From the NCBI RefSeq assembly GCF_000719475.1, contig NZ_JOGO01000004.1:186001-250000 (forward strand): 64,000 nucleotides of DNA, given 5' to 3'. How positions within the stretch are numbered: the first letter of the stretch is position 1; each line of letters begins with the position of its first letter. Position numbers and translations under genes: made by a program. The notes under the pieces were generated by a model that did not search any database, was not told the origin of the DNA, and saw only the letters and a program-made list of their open reading frames with translations. This DNA is from Streptomyces sp. NRRL F-5630. GTDB taxonomy: Bacteria > Actinomycetota > Actinomycetes > Streptomycetales > Streptomycetaceae. Positions 18,710 to 27,602 of the stretch are shown piece after piece.

Positions 18710-20254
18710 ATGACGGTTTCAGGGGTGCGACGCGGACGCGACCGGCGGGCCGTGGTGCTGCCGGGACCGCAGGGGCGGGCGCGGGCGGGCGCGCGGCAGC
18801 CCTCGGTGGTCGTGGTGGGCGGGGGGATCGCGGGGCTCGCGGCGGCGACGGGGCTCGCGGAGCGCGGCGTACGCGTGACGGTCCTGGAGCGGGAGCCGGT
18901 GCTCGGCGGGCGGCTCGCCGGGTGGCCGACGCGGCTCGCGGACGGCTCGGAGGCGACGATGAGCCGTGGGTTCCACGCGTTCTTCCGGCAGTACTACAAC
19001 CTGCGGGGCCTGCTGCGGCGGACCGATCCCGGGCTGCGGGGCCTTCGGGGGCTGCCGGACTATCCGCTCCTGCACGCGCGGGGGCTGACGGACGGTTTCC
19101 GCCGGGTCCCGCGCACGCCGCCGTGGAGCGCGCTGGGTTTCGTGGCGCTGAGCCCGTCGTTCGGTGCGCGCGACCTGTTCGGGATGGCACCGCGCGAGGC
19201 CCTGCCGCTGCTGGACGTGCGGGTGCCGGAGGTCTACGCGCGGCTGGACGGGGTCAGCGCGGCGGACTTCCTCGCCCGGGTGCGTTTCCCCGAGGACGCC
19301 CGGCACCTGGCGTTCGAGGTGTTCTCACGGAGCTTCTTCGCCGATCCGGCGGAGCTGTCGGCGGCCGAGCTGGTGCTGATGTTCCACATCTACTTCCTCG
19401 GCTCCTCGGAGGGGCTGCTCTTCGACGTGCCCACCGAGCCGTATCCGCGAGCGCTGTGGGAACCGCTCGCCGGCTACCTGGAGAAGCTGGGCGCGCTGGT
19501 GCGTACGGGGACGGGCGCCGAGGCGGTGGAGCCGGCGCCCGAGGGGCGCAAGCGGGTGGTGACCGGTGACGGCGCGATCGAGGCGGACGCCGTGGTCCTG
19601 GCGCTGGACACGGGCGGGCTGCGGCGGCTCGTGGCGGCGTCGCCCGGTCTCGGGGACGCGCGGTGGCGGGCCGGGATCGGCCGCCTGCGGACGGCGCCGC
19701 CGTTCCTCGTGAGCAGGCTGTGGCTGCGGGAGCCGGTCGCGGCGGAGCGGCCCGGGTTCCTCGGCACGAGCGGCTTCGGCGGGCTGGACAACGTGAGCGT
19801 CCTGGAGCGGTGGGAGGGGGAGGCGGCGCGGTGGGCGGCGCGCACCGGCGGTTCGGTGGTCGAACTGCACGCGTACGCGGTGGACCCGGCCGCCGACCGG
19901 AGCGCCGTCGCGGCCCGGCTGCGGGAGCAGCTCGCGCGGGTGTACCCGGAGACGGCGGGCGTGGCGAGCGTGGACGAGCGGCACGAATGGCGCGCGGACT
20001 GCCCGCACTTCCCGGTCGGCTCGTACGTGGACCGGCCGGCGGTACGCACCCCGGACCCGGCCGTGGTCGTCGCGGGGGACCTGGTGCGCACGGGGCTGCC
20101 GGTGGCGCTCATGGAGCGGGCGGCGACCTCGGGCTTCCTCGCCTCCAACGCCCTGCTCTCCGGGTGGGGGCTGCGGGGGCAGACGCTGTGGACGGTGCCG
20201 ACGCGGGGGCGCTCGGCGGTGCTGCGGGGGCTGGTGCGGGCGGCGGGGCGCTGA
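18710..20254 (+). CDS. crtU: CrtU, beta-carotene desaturase/methyl-migrating isorenieratene synthase
   Basis: FAD-dependent carotenoid desaturase-type enzyme (514 aa). In Streptomyces it turns the beta-ionone rings of beta-carotene into aromatic phi rings by desaturation and methyl migration, giving isorenieratene. It shows the GGGIAGLAAATGLAERG dinucleotide fold, the ERE/GGR continuation, and the amine-oxidase-type C-terminus (VAGDLVRTGLPVALMERA). The ATG at 18710 follows AGGAG with 7 nt spacing; an in-frame GTG at 18683 overlapping the crtY stop is an alternative. It sits directly after crtY and converges with the Rieske gene, with only 15 nt between stops. Confidence 0.9.
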   Translation: MTVSGVRRGRDRRAVVLPGPQGRARAGARQPSVVVVGGGIAGLAAATGLAERGVRVTVLEREPVLGGRLAGWPTRLADGSEATMSRGFHAFFRQYYNLRGLLRRTDPGLRGLRGLPDYPLLHARGLTDGFRRVPRTPPWSALGFVALSPSFGARDLFGMAPREALPLLDVRVPEVYARLDGVSAADFLARVRFPEDARHLAFEVFSRSFFADPAELSAAELVLMFHIYFLGSSEGLLFDVPTEPYPRALWEPLAGYLEKLGALVRTGTGAEAVEPAPEGRKRVVTGDGAIEADAVVLALDTGGLRRLVAASPGLGDARWRAGIGRLRTAPPFLVSRLWLREPVAAERPGFLGTSGFGGLDNVSVLERWEGEAARWAARTGGSVVELHAYAVDPAADRSAVAARLREQLARVYPETAGVASVDERHEWRADCPHFPVGSYVDRPAVRTPDPAVVVAGDLVRTGLPVALMERAATSGFLASNALLSGWGLRGQTLWTVPTRGRSAVLRGLVRAAGR

Positions 20255-20269
20255 GCGGGCGGCTGCCGG

Positions 20270-21259
20270 TCAGCCGGGGAAGCGGCCGGTGGACCGCAGC
20301 AGCCAGCGGCGCTCGGCGTAGGCGAGGTCGTCGCGCCACAGGCGGGCGGCGGCGGCGCGCACGAGGGGGCGCAGCGCGGGGGCGGAGCGGCGGGCGAGGG
20401 CGAAGCCGGGGCGGGGCGAGGTGGCGATGACGGCTTCGGTGACGGCGGTGCGGGGCCGCCCCCCGGGGTCGGGGGCGAGCGGGGTGGCATGGGTCTCGAC
20501 GACGGAACCGGTGCCTTCGCCCTCGGTGATGTGCATGACGACGGTACGGGGTTCGGGCGCGGTGAAGACGGCGGTGACGGGGATGACGGCCCGCCCGGCG
20601 AGCTTGAAGGAGACGCTCACGGTGAGGACGTCGTCGTCGGTGCCGGTGACGCGGAGGTCCACGAAGGAGTAGGGGTGGAACCAGGCCCCGTGCCAGGGGT
20701 CGAGGCGGTTGGCGACGACGTCCTCGGGCTCGCAGGTGCCTTCGGTGCGGTAGACGGCGGCGAGGGCTCCGGCGGGCTCGGGGCGTACGGGCAGGACGGG
20801 GGCGGGCAGGGGTTCCTCGCCGCCGACGGCGTCGAGGCGTACCCAGGTGAGGACGCCGTCGTCATGGACGGGGTAGGGCTGCCAGCCGGCGGTGGGGGTG
20901 CCGTCGAGGGCGAGGCCGTGCCAGCGGCAGACGAGCGTGCCGGCGCGCAGGGGGCTCTCGCACAGCGGGGCGCCGAGGTGGGGGCAGCTCCCGGAGCCCG
21001 CCGCGAGCTCTCCCCCCGAGGTGCGCCAGGCGACGACCTCGGTGCCGGCGACGGTGGCGGCGAGGGGGCGGGACGCGCCGGGGCGCACGGCGGTGGAGGG
21101 GCCGAGGACGTACCAGTTGCCGGAGGGCCGCCGCTGGGCGCGGGCGAGGGCCTCGCGGATGAGGGCGGGTCTGGCGTCGCGCCACGTGGGGCGCATGCGG
21201 TCCCAGGGGACGGGGTGCTTGCGCAGCCTCAGCGGGACGCGGCGGTCTGTTCCCGGCAC
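20270..21259 (-). CDS. Rieske non-heme iron oxygenase in the crt cluster
   Basis: Predicted carotenoid-modifying oxygenase (329 aa). The N-terminal Rieske [2Fe-2S] motif is complete: [10 protein letters not shown] then CRWHGLAL, a CxH...CxxH pattern, at about residues 105-130. About 85 residues later comes [12 protein letters not shown], which fits the D-x2-H-x4-H mononuclear iron motif of Rieske oxygenases, so this is likely a catalytic enzyme rather than only an electron carrier. The C-terminal part resembles a family I recall as DUF5914, found in actinobacterial crt clusters. The GTG at 21259 has SD AGAGGA and overlaps crtB by 31 nt; an ATG at 21196 has a weaker SD. It is the last gene of the crtE-crtI-crtB operon, where S. 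griseus carries crtV. Hydroxylation or ketolation of isorenieratene or a precursor is an inference. Confidence 0.8.
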   Translation of the reverse strand: MPGTDRRVPLRLRKHPVPWDRMRPTWRDARPALIREALARAQRRPSGNWYVLGPSTAVRPGASRPLAATVAGTEVVAWRTSGGELAAGSGSCPHLGAPLCESPLRAGTLVCRWHGLALDGTPTAGWQPYPVHDDGVLTWVRLDAVGGEEPLPAPVLPVRPEPAGALAAVYRTEGTCEPEDVVANRLDPWHGAWFHPYSFVDLRVTGTDDDVLTVSVSFKLAGRAVIPVTAVFTAPEPRTVVMHITEGEGTGSVVETHATPLAPDPGGRPRTAVTEAVIATSPRPGFALARRSAPALRPLVRAAAARLWRDDLAYAERRWLLRSTGRFPG

Positions 21260-22248
21260 GGGGCGGTCCTCTCGGTGCGGGCGGCCGGGCCGGGGGCGGC
21301 GCGCCGGGGCGTGGCGCGGGCGCGGCGGCGGGCGGCGGCGAGGCGGGCGAGGCCGTCGGCGGCGACGACGGCGCGGCGGAGCGGGGGGACGGCGGCACGG
21401 CGGTGGACGGCCGCGTAGCCGTCCGCCGCGACGGCGTCGAGGATGCCGCCGTAGAGGACGAAGGCGGTGCGGATGCAGGGGCGGGCGACGGGGTCGAGCA
21501 TCGCGAGGCCGGGAGCGGCCTCGCGGTAGACGCCACGGGTCAGCGCGGCGGCGGCGCGCAGGGCGGCGGTGATGCGGGCGTCGCGGATGCCGCTCGCACG
21601 GCTCCATTCGAGGAGCGGGCGGTCCACGCCGTGGGCGGCGAGGAGGTCGGCGGGCAGGTAGACGCGGCCCCGGTCGAGGTCCTCGCCGACGTCGCGCAGG
21701 AAGTTGGTGAGCTGGAAGGCGCGGCCGAGGGCGGCGGCGTGGGGGGCCGCCTCGGCGCGGGGGACGACGGTGCCGAGGACGGGGAGCATCTGGAGGCCGA
21801 TGACGGCGGCGGAGCCGTGCATGTAGCCGCACAGGTCCTCGTAGGTGGCGTAGTCGGTGACGGCGAGGTCGGCGCGCATCGCGGTCATGAAGTCGGCGAA
21901 GTGCTGGTGGTCGATGGCGTAGCGCTCGGCGGTGTCGGCGAGGGCGCGGACGACGGGTTCGGTCGCGGTGCGGTCGCGGAGTCCGGCGAGGAGCTGGGCG
22001 CGCCAGCGGTCGAGGGCCGCGGCGCGGGCGGCGGGCGGCGCGTCGTCGCCGAGGTCGTCGACGATGTCGTCGGCCCAGCGGGCGAAGCCGTAGAGGGCGT
22101 GCACGGCGGGACGGCGGTCGGGGGGCAGGAGGCGGGTGGCGAGGAAGTAGGTGCGGCCGTGCGTCGCGTTGAGGGTGCGGCAGATGGTGTAGGCGGCGCG
22201 GAGGGCGGGGTCGGTGATCCGGGCGGCGTCGAGTTCGCGGGCGGTCAT
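21229..22248 (-). CDS. crtB: Phytoene synthase CrtB
   Basis: Condenses two geranylgeranyl diphosphates to phytoene. It has 339 aa, the trans-isoprenyl head-to-head fold and both Asp-rich motifs: DDIVDD (about residues 61-66) and the second motif with [15 protein letters not shown] (about 185-200). The start ATG at 22248 follows GGAGG. The Arg/Ala-rich last 40 residues are probably disordered. It lies between crtI (40-nt gap) and the Rieske gene (overlap). Two more distant paralogues, HpnC and HpnD, lie in the hopanoid operon at 62.2-64.0 kb, but this copy is assigned to carotenoids by its neighbours and its phytoene-synthase-like sequence. Confidence 0.93.
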   Translation of the reverse strand: MTARELDAARITDPALRAAYTICRTLNATHGRTYFLATRLLPPDRRPAVHALYGFARWADDIVDDLGDDAPPAARAAALDRWRAQLLAGLRDRTATEPVVRALADTAERYAIDHQHFADFMTAMRADLAVTDYATYEDLCGYMHGSAAVIGLQMLPVLGTVVPRAEAAPHAAALGRAFQLTNFLRDVGEDLDRGRVYLPADLLAAHGVDRPLLEWSRASGIRDARITAALRAAAALTRGVYREAAPGLAMLDPVARPCIRTAFVLYGGILDAVAADGYAAVHRRAAVPPLRRAVVAADGLARLAAARRRARATPRRAAPGPAARTERTAPCREQTAASR

Positions 22249-22288
22249 CGCTTGCCTCCGGCGGCCCGCGAGGCGGGTGCGTGGGGGG

Positions 22289-23773
22289 TCAACGGGGGCC
22301 TCCGGTGATGCGGGCGGCGGCGAGTTTGCCGGAGAGCAGGACGGTGGGGACACCGACGCCGGGGGTGGTGCCGCACCCGGCGAGGACGGCGTTGGTGGTG
22401 CCGCGGACGAGGTTGCGGGGGCGGAAGGGGCCGGTCTGGGCGAAGGTGTGCGCGGCGGAGAAGGGGGTGCCCGCGGCGTGGCCCCGGTCGTGCCAGGTGG
22501 CGGGGGTGACGAGGGTCTCGTGCTCGATGGAGTCCGCGATGCCGGTCATACCGCGCTGTTCCAGGACGGTGAGGAGGCTGTCGCGGTAGCGGGGTGCGAG
22601 GTCGTGCCACGCGGCGGGGCCGGGGCCGAGGGCGGTGTTGGGGCAGGGCGCGAGGATGTAGTGGAGGTGCTTGCCCGGGGGCGCGAGGGCGGGATCAGTG
22701 GCGGTGGGCCGGGTGATGAGCAGGGAGGGGTCGCTCATCACACGCCCGTGGCGCGTGAGTTCCTCGAAGGTGGTGGCCCAGGAGTGCCCGAAGTCGAGGG
22801 TGTGGTGTCCGAGGTGGTCCCAGGTGCGGTCGGTCCCGGCGTGCAGGACGACGGCGGAGGGCGCGAAGCGCAGCGGGACCGCCCGGCGGGGGCGCGCGCC
22901 GAGCAGCTCGTAGGTGACCGGCAGGTCGGGGGTGAGGACGACGGCGTCGCAGGCGATCCGTTCCTCGGGGACGTGGACGGCGGTGACGCGGCCCGCGCCG
23001 CGCTCCAGGCTCAGCACGGGTGTGGAGAAGCGCAGTTCGGCTCCGGCGGCGGCGGCCGCGGCCGCCATCGCCCGGGGCACGGCGTGCATGCCTCCGCGCG
23101 GGAACCACACCCCGGCGACGGTGTCCATGTAGGCGATCACGGCGTAGGCGGCGAGGGCGCGGGCGGGCGCGACCCCCGCGTAGAGGGACTGGAAGGTGAA
23201 GACGCGGCGCAGGCGCTCGTCGCGCAGGAAGTGGCCGATCCTGGTGTCGAGGCGCCCGAAGCCGCCGAGGGCGGCGAGCCGGGCGAGGTCGGGGGTGAGC
23301 AGCCCGAGCGGCGAGTCGAAGTTGCTGTCGATGAAGCGGCGCATCTGGGCGCGGTACAGGTGGCTGAGCCAGGTGCGCAGGCGACGGTAGCCGAGCGCTT
23401 CGGCGGGGCCCGCGAAGTCGCGGACCGCTTCCTCCATCGTCGCGGCGTCGGTGTGCACCGGCAGGGTGCTGCCGTCGGCGAACCGGGCCTGGTAGGCGGG
23501 GTGCAGGGGAACCAGGTCGAGGTGGTCGGACAGCCGCTCGCCCACCGCCGCGAAGCCCTCTTCCAGCAGCTCGGGCATGGTGAGCACGGTGGGCCCGGTG
23601 TCGTGGTGGTAGTCCCCGTGGCGGAGCAGGCCCGCGCGTCCACCGGGCAGCGGGTCGCGTTCGAGCACGGTGACGCGGCGGCCGGAGCCGAGCAGGTGGA
23701 GGGCGGCGGAGAGCCCGGCGAGTCCCGCGCCGACGACGACGACGTGGGAGGTGGGGCCGGCGACGGTCTTCAG
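22289..23773 (-). CDS. crtI: Phytoene desaturase CrtI
   Basis: FAD enzyme that desaturates phytoene stepwise to lycopene (494 aa, normal size). The N-terminal [19 protein letters not shown] dinucleotide motif is followed by [11 protein letters not shown], and the C-terminal carotenoid-dehydrogenase signature ([18 protein letters not shown]) is intact. No ATG or GTG stands at the position where homologues begin. The codon there is CTG (23771-23773), whose last two bases start the TGA of crtE, and GAGGAG precedes it by 5 nt. A CTG start with translational coupling is therefore my best reading; an upstream GTG at 23800 has no SD. Confidence 0.9.
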   Translation of the reverse strand: MKTVAGPTSHVVVVGAGLAGLSAALHLLGSGRRVTVLERDPLPGGRAGLLRHGDYHHDTGPTVLTMPELLEEGFAAVGERLSDHLDLVPLHPAYQARFADGSTLPVHTDAATMEEAVRDFAGPAEALGYRRLRTWLSHLYRAQMRRFIDSNFDSPLGLLTPDLARLAALGGFGRLDTRIGHFLRDERLRRVFTFQSLYAGVAPARALAAYAVIAYMDTVAGVWFPRGGMHAVPRAMAAAAAAAGAELRFSTPVLSLERGAGRVTAVHVPEERIACDAVVLTPDLPVTYELLGARPRRAVPLRFAPSAVVLHAGTDRTWDHLGHHTLDFGHSWATTFEELTRHGRVMSDPSLLITRPTATDPALAPPGKHLHYILAPCPNTALGPGPAAWHDLAPRYRDSLLTVLEQRGMTGIADSIEHETLVTPATWHDRGHAAGTPFSAAHTFAQTGPFRPRNLVRGTTNAVLAGCGTTPGVGVPTVLLSGKLAAARITGGPR

Positions 23774-25143
23774 GAGGGCTCCTCGGCTGGGAAGGGACAC
23801 GGAGGCGTGCCCGGGCGCGGAGAGGCGGCGGGCCCCGGCGGGTGGTGCCCGTGCGGAGCCGGGTGGGCAGGGGTGACCGGCCGGGCGTGCGGGGTCCGGT
23901 CGTCGGTGGCGGGGCACGGGGGGCCCGCCGGGCGGACGGGAGCCGGGGACGGCGGGTGTTGCGCACGGCCGGGACCGCTCTCGCCCCGGACGGGTGGCGG
24001 GTGGGCCGGGGAGGGCGGGCAACCGGCCGGGTCGGCGGTTCCCGCGGCGAGCCGGACGAGGGCGAGCAGCCGGGCCCGCGCCTCGGGTGCCCCGGGCAGC
24101 GCCGCCACGCGCGCGCTCGCCCGCCGCACCAGCCGGGCGATGTACGCCTCGACATCGCGGCGTGCGCCGGTCTCCTCCAGGACTTCGCGGACGGCGGCGA
24201 GTTCGGCAGGACCGGCCGCCGGGTTGCCGTAGCCGCGCCGCAGGACGGCGAGGGCGGCTCCCCGAGGGCGTGCGGCGGCGCGCGAGAAGCCGAGCGCGGC
24301 GAGGAGGGTGGGCTTGCCCTCCCGGATGTCCTCGCCGGTGGGCTTACCGGTGCGGGCGGCGTCGCCCCACACGGCGAGGAGGTCGTCGCGGAGCTGGAAG
24401 GCGAGCCCGGCCGCGGCGCCGGCGGCGCGCAGCCCGCGGCACACCTCGGGCGGGGCGGCGGCGAGGACGGCGCCCAGTTCCAGGGGGCGCGCGACCGAGT
24501 AGCGCCCGCTCTTGAGCACGGCGGTGCGCAGGGCGTGCGTGGCGGAGTGGGAGGCATCCGCCTGGCCCGCCAGATCGAGGTACTGACCGGCGATCATCTC
24601 GGCCCGCAGCACGCTCCACAGGCGGCGCGCCGACGCGGCGACCTCGGGTGGCGGGTGGGCCGTGGCGAACACGTCCTCGGCCCAGACCAGGGCGAGGTCG
24701 CCCGCGAGGACGGCCGCCGACCGGCCGAAGCCGAGCCCTCCCGGCGCGGTCTCGGCCGGGCGCGCCGAGTCGAGGAGGACGTGCAGCGCGGGCTGCCCGC
24801 GCCGGACGGGCGAGTTGTCCATGACGTCGTCCTGCACGAGCGCGCAGGACTGGAGGAGTTCGACGGCGGCGCCCGCGATGAGCGCGACGGCGACGGTCTC
24901 GGGTGCCGGTGCGGGGCAGGACACGCGCAGGCCCCACCACACGAACGCCGAGCGCAGCCGCCGTCCGCCGCCGCGCGTGGTCGTCGCGAGCCATCGCGCG
25001 ATCTGGCTGCCGAAGGAGGCGTCGAGGCGGGCGGCCTCCGCCACGCGGGGGGCCAGCACCCTCTCCAGGACCTCGGCGACGGCGGCGGACGGCTCGGCGT
25101 CCACGGCCCGCCAGTCCGGCGGTCTCACCTCTGCTCGCACCAC
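23770..25143 (-). CDS. crtE: Geranylgeranyl diphosphate synthase CrtE
   Basis: Chain-elongating prenyltransferase that makes the C20 precursor of the carotenoids. The first Asp-rich motif is DDVMD (about residue 97) and the second is DDLLAVWGD (about 255). The start is one of two adjacent GTG codons (25143 or 25140) behind GGAGGAG. The enzyme fold should end near residue 370. The remaining 85 or so residues are an unusual Pro/His/Arg-rich tail of low complexity, giving 457 aa in all. It is the first gene of the operon crtE-crtI-crtB-Rieske, with crtI overlapping its stop. Confidence 0.92.
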   Translation of the reverse strand: MVRAEVRPPDWRAVDAEPSAAVAEVLERVLAPRVAEAARLDASFGSQIARWLATTTRGGGRRLRSAFVWWGLRVSCPAPAPETVAVALIAGAAVELLQSCALVQDDVMDNSPVRRGQPALHVLLDSARPAETAPGGLGFGRSAAVLAGDLALVWAEDVFATAHPPPEVAASARRLWSVLRAEMIAGQYLDLAGQADASHSATHALRTAVLKSGRYSVARPLELGAVLAAAPPEVCRGLRAAGAAAGLAFQLRDDLLAVWGDAARTGKPTGEDIREGKPTLLAALGFSRAAARPRGAALAVLRRGYGNPAAGPAELAAVREVLEETGARRDVEAYIARLVRRASARVAALPGAPEARARLLALVRLAAGTADPAGCPPSPAHPPPVRGESGPGRAQHPPSPAPVRPAGPPCPATDDRTPHARPVTPAHPAPHGHHPPGPAASPRPGTPPCPFPAEEPS

Positions 25144-25250
25144 CTGCCCGCTCCTCCGTTCCCTGCGTCGCCGAGCCACCCCCAGGCGGAGCGGCGGCGA
25201 GCCGCAGGCCCTGCTCCCAGCTCTTCCCGTCCCGCCTCTCCTCTCCCCGG

Positions 25251-25586
25251 CCGCCACCCGGATGGCCGCGGGCGGATGGGTGCACGACCACCTCGGCTTC
25301 CAGCGGTACGCGGCCCACGGCGGAGATCTCGGCGCCGGCGTCACCTCCCGGCTCGCCGAGGCCCATCCCGGCTCCGTCCTCGGCATCCACCTGCTCGCCC
25401 CCGCGCAGCTGGGCCGAACGCACCTACCACCTCACCCGCTACACGCACATGCCGCGCGGCGGGCACTTCGCCGCCCACGAAGAGCCCACCCTGCTCGCGG
25501 AGGACATCACCACGTTCTTCCGCGACCTCCGCTCCGCCCACCCGACGGGCAGCGAGAGCGCCACCTCCCCGCATGACCGCGGGTAG
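25251..25586 (+). pseudogene. Epoxide hydrolase remnant
   Basis: Two pieces of one alpha/beta-hydrolase gene survive in different frames. The first (about 25252-25410) reads LGFQRYAAHGGDLGAGVTS and then PGSVLGIHLLAP, matching the region around the nucleophile Asp of epoxide hydrolases. The second (about 25411-25586) reads YHLTRYTHMPRGGHFAAHEE and then DITTFFRDL, the C-terminus with the catalytic His. The roughly 150-200 residues normally between them, and the true N-terminus, are missing. The gene therefore has an internal deletion and a frameshift. Confidence 0.75.
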
Positions 25587-25611
25587 GGGCAGGGCCGTCC
25601 GCTGAGGAGGG

Positions 25612-25776
25612 GGCCTGAACCACGCCGCGCCCGAGGGACCCCTCGCCGGCAAGACGCCGGTGCCGGTGCGCGGCGTGGTCCACGACCCGGTGAGCGACGG
25701 CCGCCGGTACCTGCTCGGCGACGCCGCGCACCTCGTGCCGCCCCCGAGCGCCAGGGGCGTGAACCTGGCGGCGTCC
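25612..25776 (+). pseudogene. 4-hydroxybenzoate 3-monooxygenase (PobA) fragment
   Basis: A 55-residue fragment of a class A flavin monooxygenase: EGPLAGKTPVPVRGVVHDP, then YLLGDAAHLVPPPSARGVN, the GD motif that binds the FAD ribityl chain in PobA-type hydroxylases. Nothing recognisable of the N-terminal FAD domain or the C-terminus remains. It follows the epoxide hydrolase remnant directly. Confidence 0.7.
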
Positions 25777-26105
25777 CCTGCCTCGCAGGGCCCGAGCGGA
25801 AGAGCGGTACGTGTGCGCGTTCCAACCGGTATCCGGCCCCCGCGCACACGTGTGCTCATCCACCGGTGCACGGGCCCTGGCCGCCAGGAGAGCCAGAACC
25901 GGTGTCCGGACACGCGTGACGCGGGTTCTGCTCCACGGCCGTCTTCGGGCGGGCCGGGGTCTCGCCGTCCGCCACCACCGGCCGCCTCGTTCAACTGATC
26001 CTCTCAGCATGGGACGCGCGGACGGCGGAGGCGGAGGAGGCCGCGGACCGGCTCGGCGTCGGGGCTCACGAACCCGCCGCCTCGTATCCGGGCGCTTCGC
26101 CGGGC
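25777..26105. other. Gene-free stretch with small inverted repeat
   Basis: No intact gene. GTGTGCGCG (25811-25819) and CGCGCACAC (25841-25849) form a 9-bp inverted repeat. A short open stretch near 25985-26100 (LVQLILSAWDARTAEAEEAA) may be the tail of another decayed gene, but I do not recognise it. Confidence 0.4.
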
Positions 26106-27602
26106 TCACGATCTCGGTGATCCGGAAGTCCCCGCACCACGCGTCGCGTCTCCCCCGCCCGCGGCACGTGCCGCATCTGCCCGTGGCGCGGCTGACCCGT
26201 TGCGCTCGCGCATCCGGAGGCTGATCAGCGCGGTGACGGCGAAGACGGCGGCCTCGTAGAGCATGGCGTGCCGGAATGCGGCGCCCGGCCCGGAGGCGGG
26301 TGCGAAGTAGACGAGCCCCGCCGCGGCCACGCCGATCGACCCGCCAAGTTGCTGGGCCGTGGGCAGCAGCCCGGACACGGAACCGGCCGCGGAACCCTCC
26401 ACCCCCGCCAGCACCAGAGCGAACACCGAGGCGGTGAACGAGCCGAACGCGGCGCCGCCGAGAGCCAGGACGGGCAACGCCGCCCAGCGTCCGGCCGCCG
26501 TGCCGATGAGCGGCGCGAGAGCCAGGGCCGTCCCCGCCAGTACCAGCGCCGAGACCGTGAGCACGGCCGACCCGTGCCGGCGGGCCAGCGCGGGTGCGCC
26601 ACGGCTGCCCAGCACGGCCGCGGCCGCGAAGGGAGCGGACGTCAGCGCGGCCGCGAGGGCGGGATACCCGAGGGCCGACTGGAGATGCAGGAACAGCAGG
26701 TAGGTGAAGGACGGCACCCCGGAGTTGAACACGAACACCAGCAGGACCCCCGCACGCGCCCTCCGCTCGCGGAACAGCGACGGATGCACCAGAGGATCCG
26801 GGCGGTGCGGGAGAGTCAGGGCGAAGCAGCCGAGAAGGGCCACGGACGCGGCCAGGCCGGCCCAGGTCCACCAGGGCCAGCCGGCCTCCCCTCCCAGCGC
26901 GAGCGGCAGCACCAGCGCGCCGAAGCCCACGGTGGTCAGCACCACCCCCACCCCGTCCACGCGCTGTCCGGCCGCGCCTCGTGCACGAGGCAGTACGGTG
27001 GCGCCCGCGAGCGAGACGAGTGCCACCGGCACCGTGACCAGGAACACCGAGCGCCAGCCGAGACCGAAGGCGTCGGCGCCGACGAGAAGTCCGCCGATCA
27101 GTGGCCCGGCCAGCGACGCCGCTCCCATCGTGGCACCGAACAGGCCGAGAGCCCGGGGGCGCCGGGCGGCGGGGACGGCGACCTGGATGATCGACAGGAC
27201 CTGCGGGGCGACCAGGCCGCTGCCCGCGCCTTGTACCAGCCGGGCCGTGATGAGGAATGTGGCATCCGGGGCACACGCGGCCGCTACTGAACCGGCCACG
27301 AAGACGACGGTGCCCAGCACGAACAGCCGGTGGTAGCCGTACCGGTCGCCGAGGCGCGCGGCCGTGATGAGCAAGCAGGCGTAGGTCAGGGTGTACCCGG
27401 CCAGGATCAGTTGCAGGGCACCGGAGCCGGCACCCAGGTCGGCCCGGATCGCCGGGGCGGCGATCTGCGCGACGGTGACGTTGAGCAACTGCACGAAGGT
27501 CGCGCTCAGTACGACCGGCAGTACGAGCCGCCCGCCACCACCGCCCGCGACCCGTCCCGTGCCCGGGCACGGGGCATCCCCCACGGGCCGGCGCCGGCTC
27601 AC
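26106..27602 (-). CDS. MFS drug/proton antiporter, DHA2 (EmrB/QacA) type
   Basis: Membrane efflux pump of the major facilitator superfamily (498 aa, about 14 predicted helices). It shows motif A (LGDRYGYHR) after helix 2, an antiporter motif C-like segment (GATMGAASLAGPLIGG), and hydrophobic helices throughout. The first 25 residues and the last 30 are polar and probably cytosolic. The start is GTG at 27602, overlapping the TGA of the upstream alpha/beta hydrolase (GTGA), so the two are co-translated. Both are probably controlled by the divergent LysR regulator. The substrate is unknown; toxic small molecules are typical. Confidence 0.88.
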   Translation of the reverse strand: MSRRRPVGDAPCPGTGRVAGGGGGRLVLPVVLSATFVQLLNVTVAQIAAPAIRADLGAGSGALQLILAGYTLTYACLLITAARLGDRYGYHRLFVLGTVVFVAGSVAAACAPDATFLITARLVQGAGSGLVAPQVLSIIQVAVPAARRPRALGLFGATMGAASLAGPLIGGLLVGADAFGLGWRSVFLVTVPVALVSLAGATVLPRARGAAGQRVDGVGVVLTTVGFGALVLPLALGGEAGWPWWTWAGLAASVALLGCFALTLPHRPDPLVHPSLFRERRARAGVLLVFVFNSGVPSFTYLLFLHLQSALGYPALAAALTSAPFAAAAVLGSRGAPALARRHGSAVLTVSALVLAGTALALAPLIGTAAGRWAALPVLALGGAAFGSFTASVFALVLAGVEGSAAGSVSGLLPTAQQLGGSIGVAAAGLVYFAPASGPGAAFRHAMLYEAAVFAVTALISLRMRERNGSAAPRADAARAAGGGDATRGAGTSGSPRS

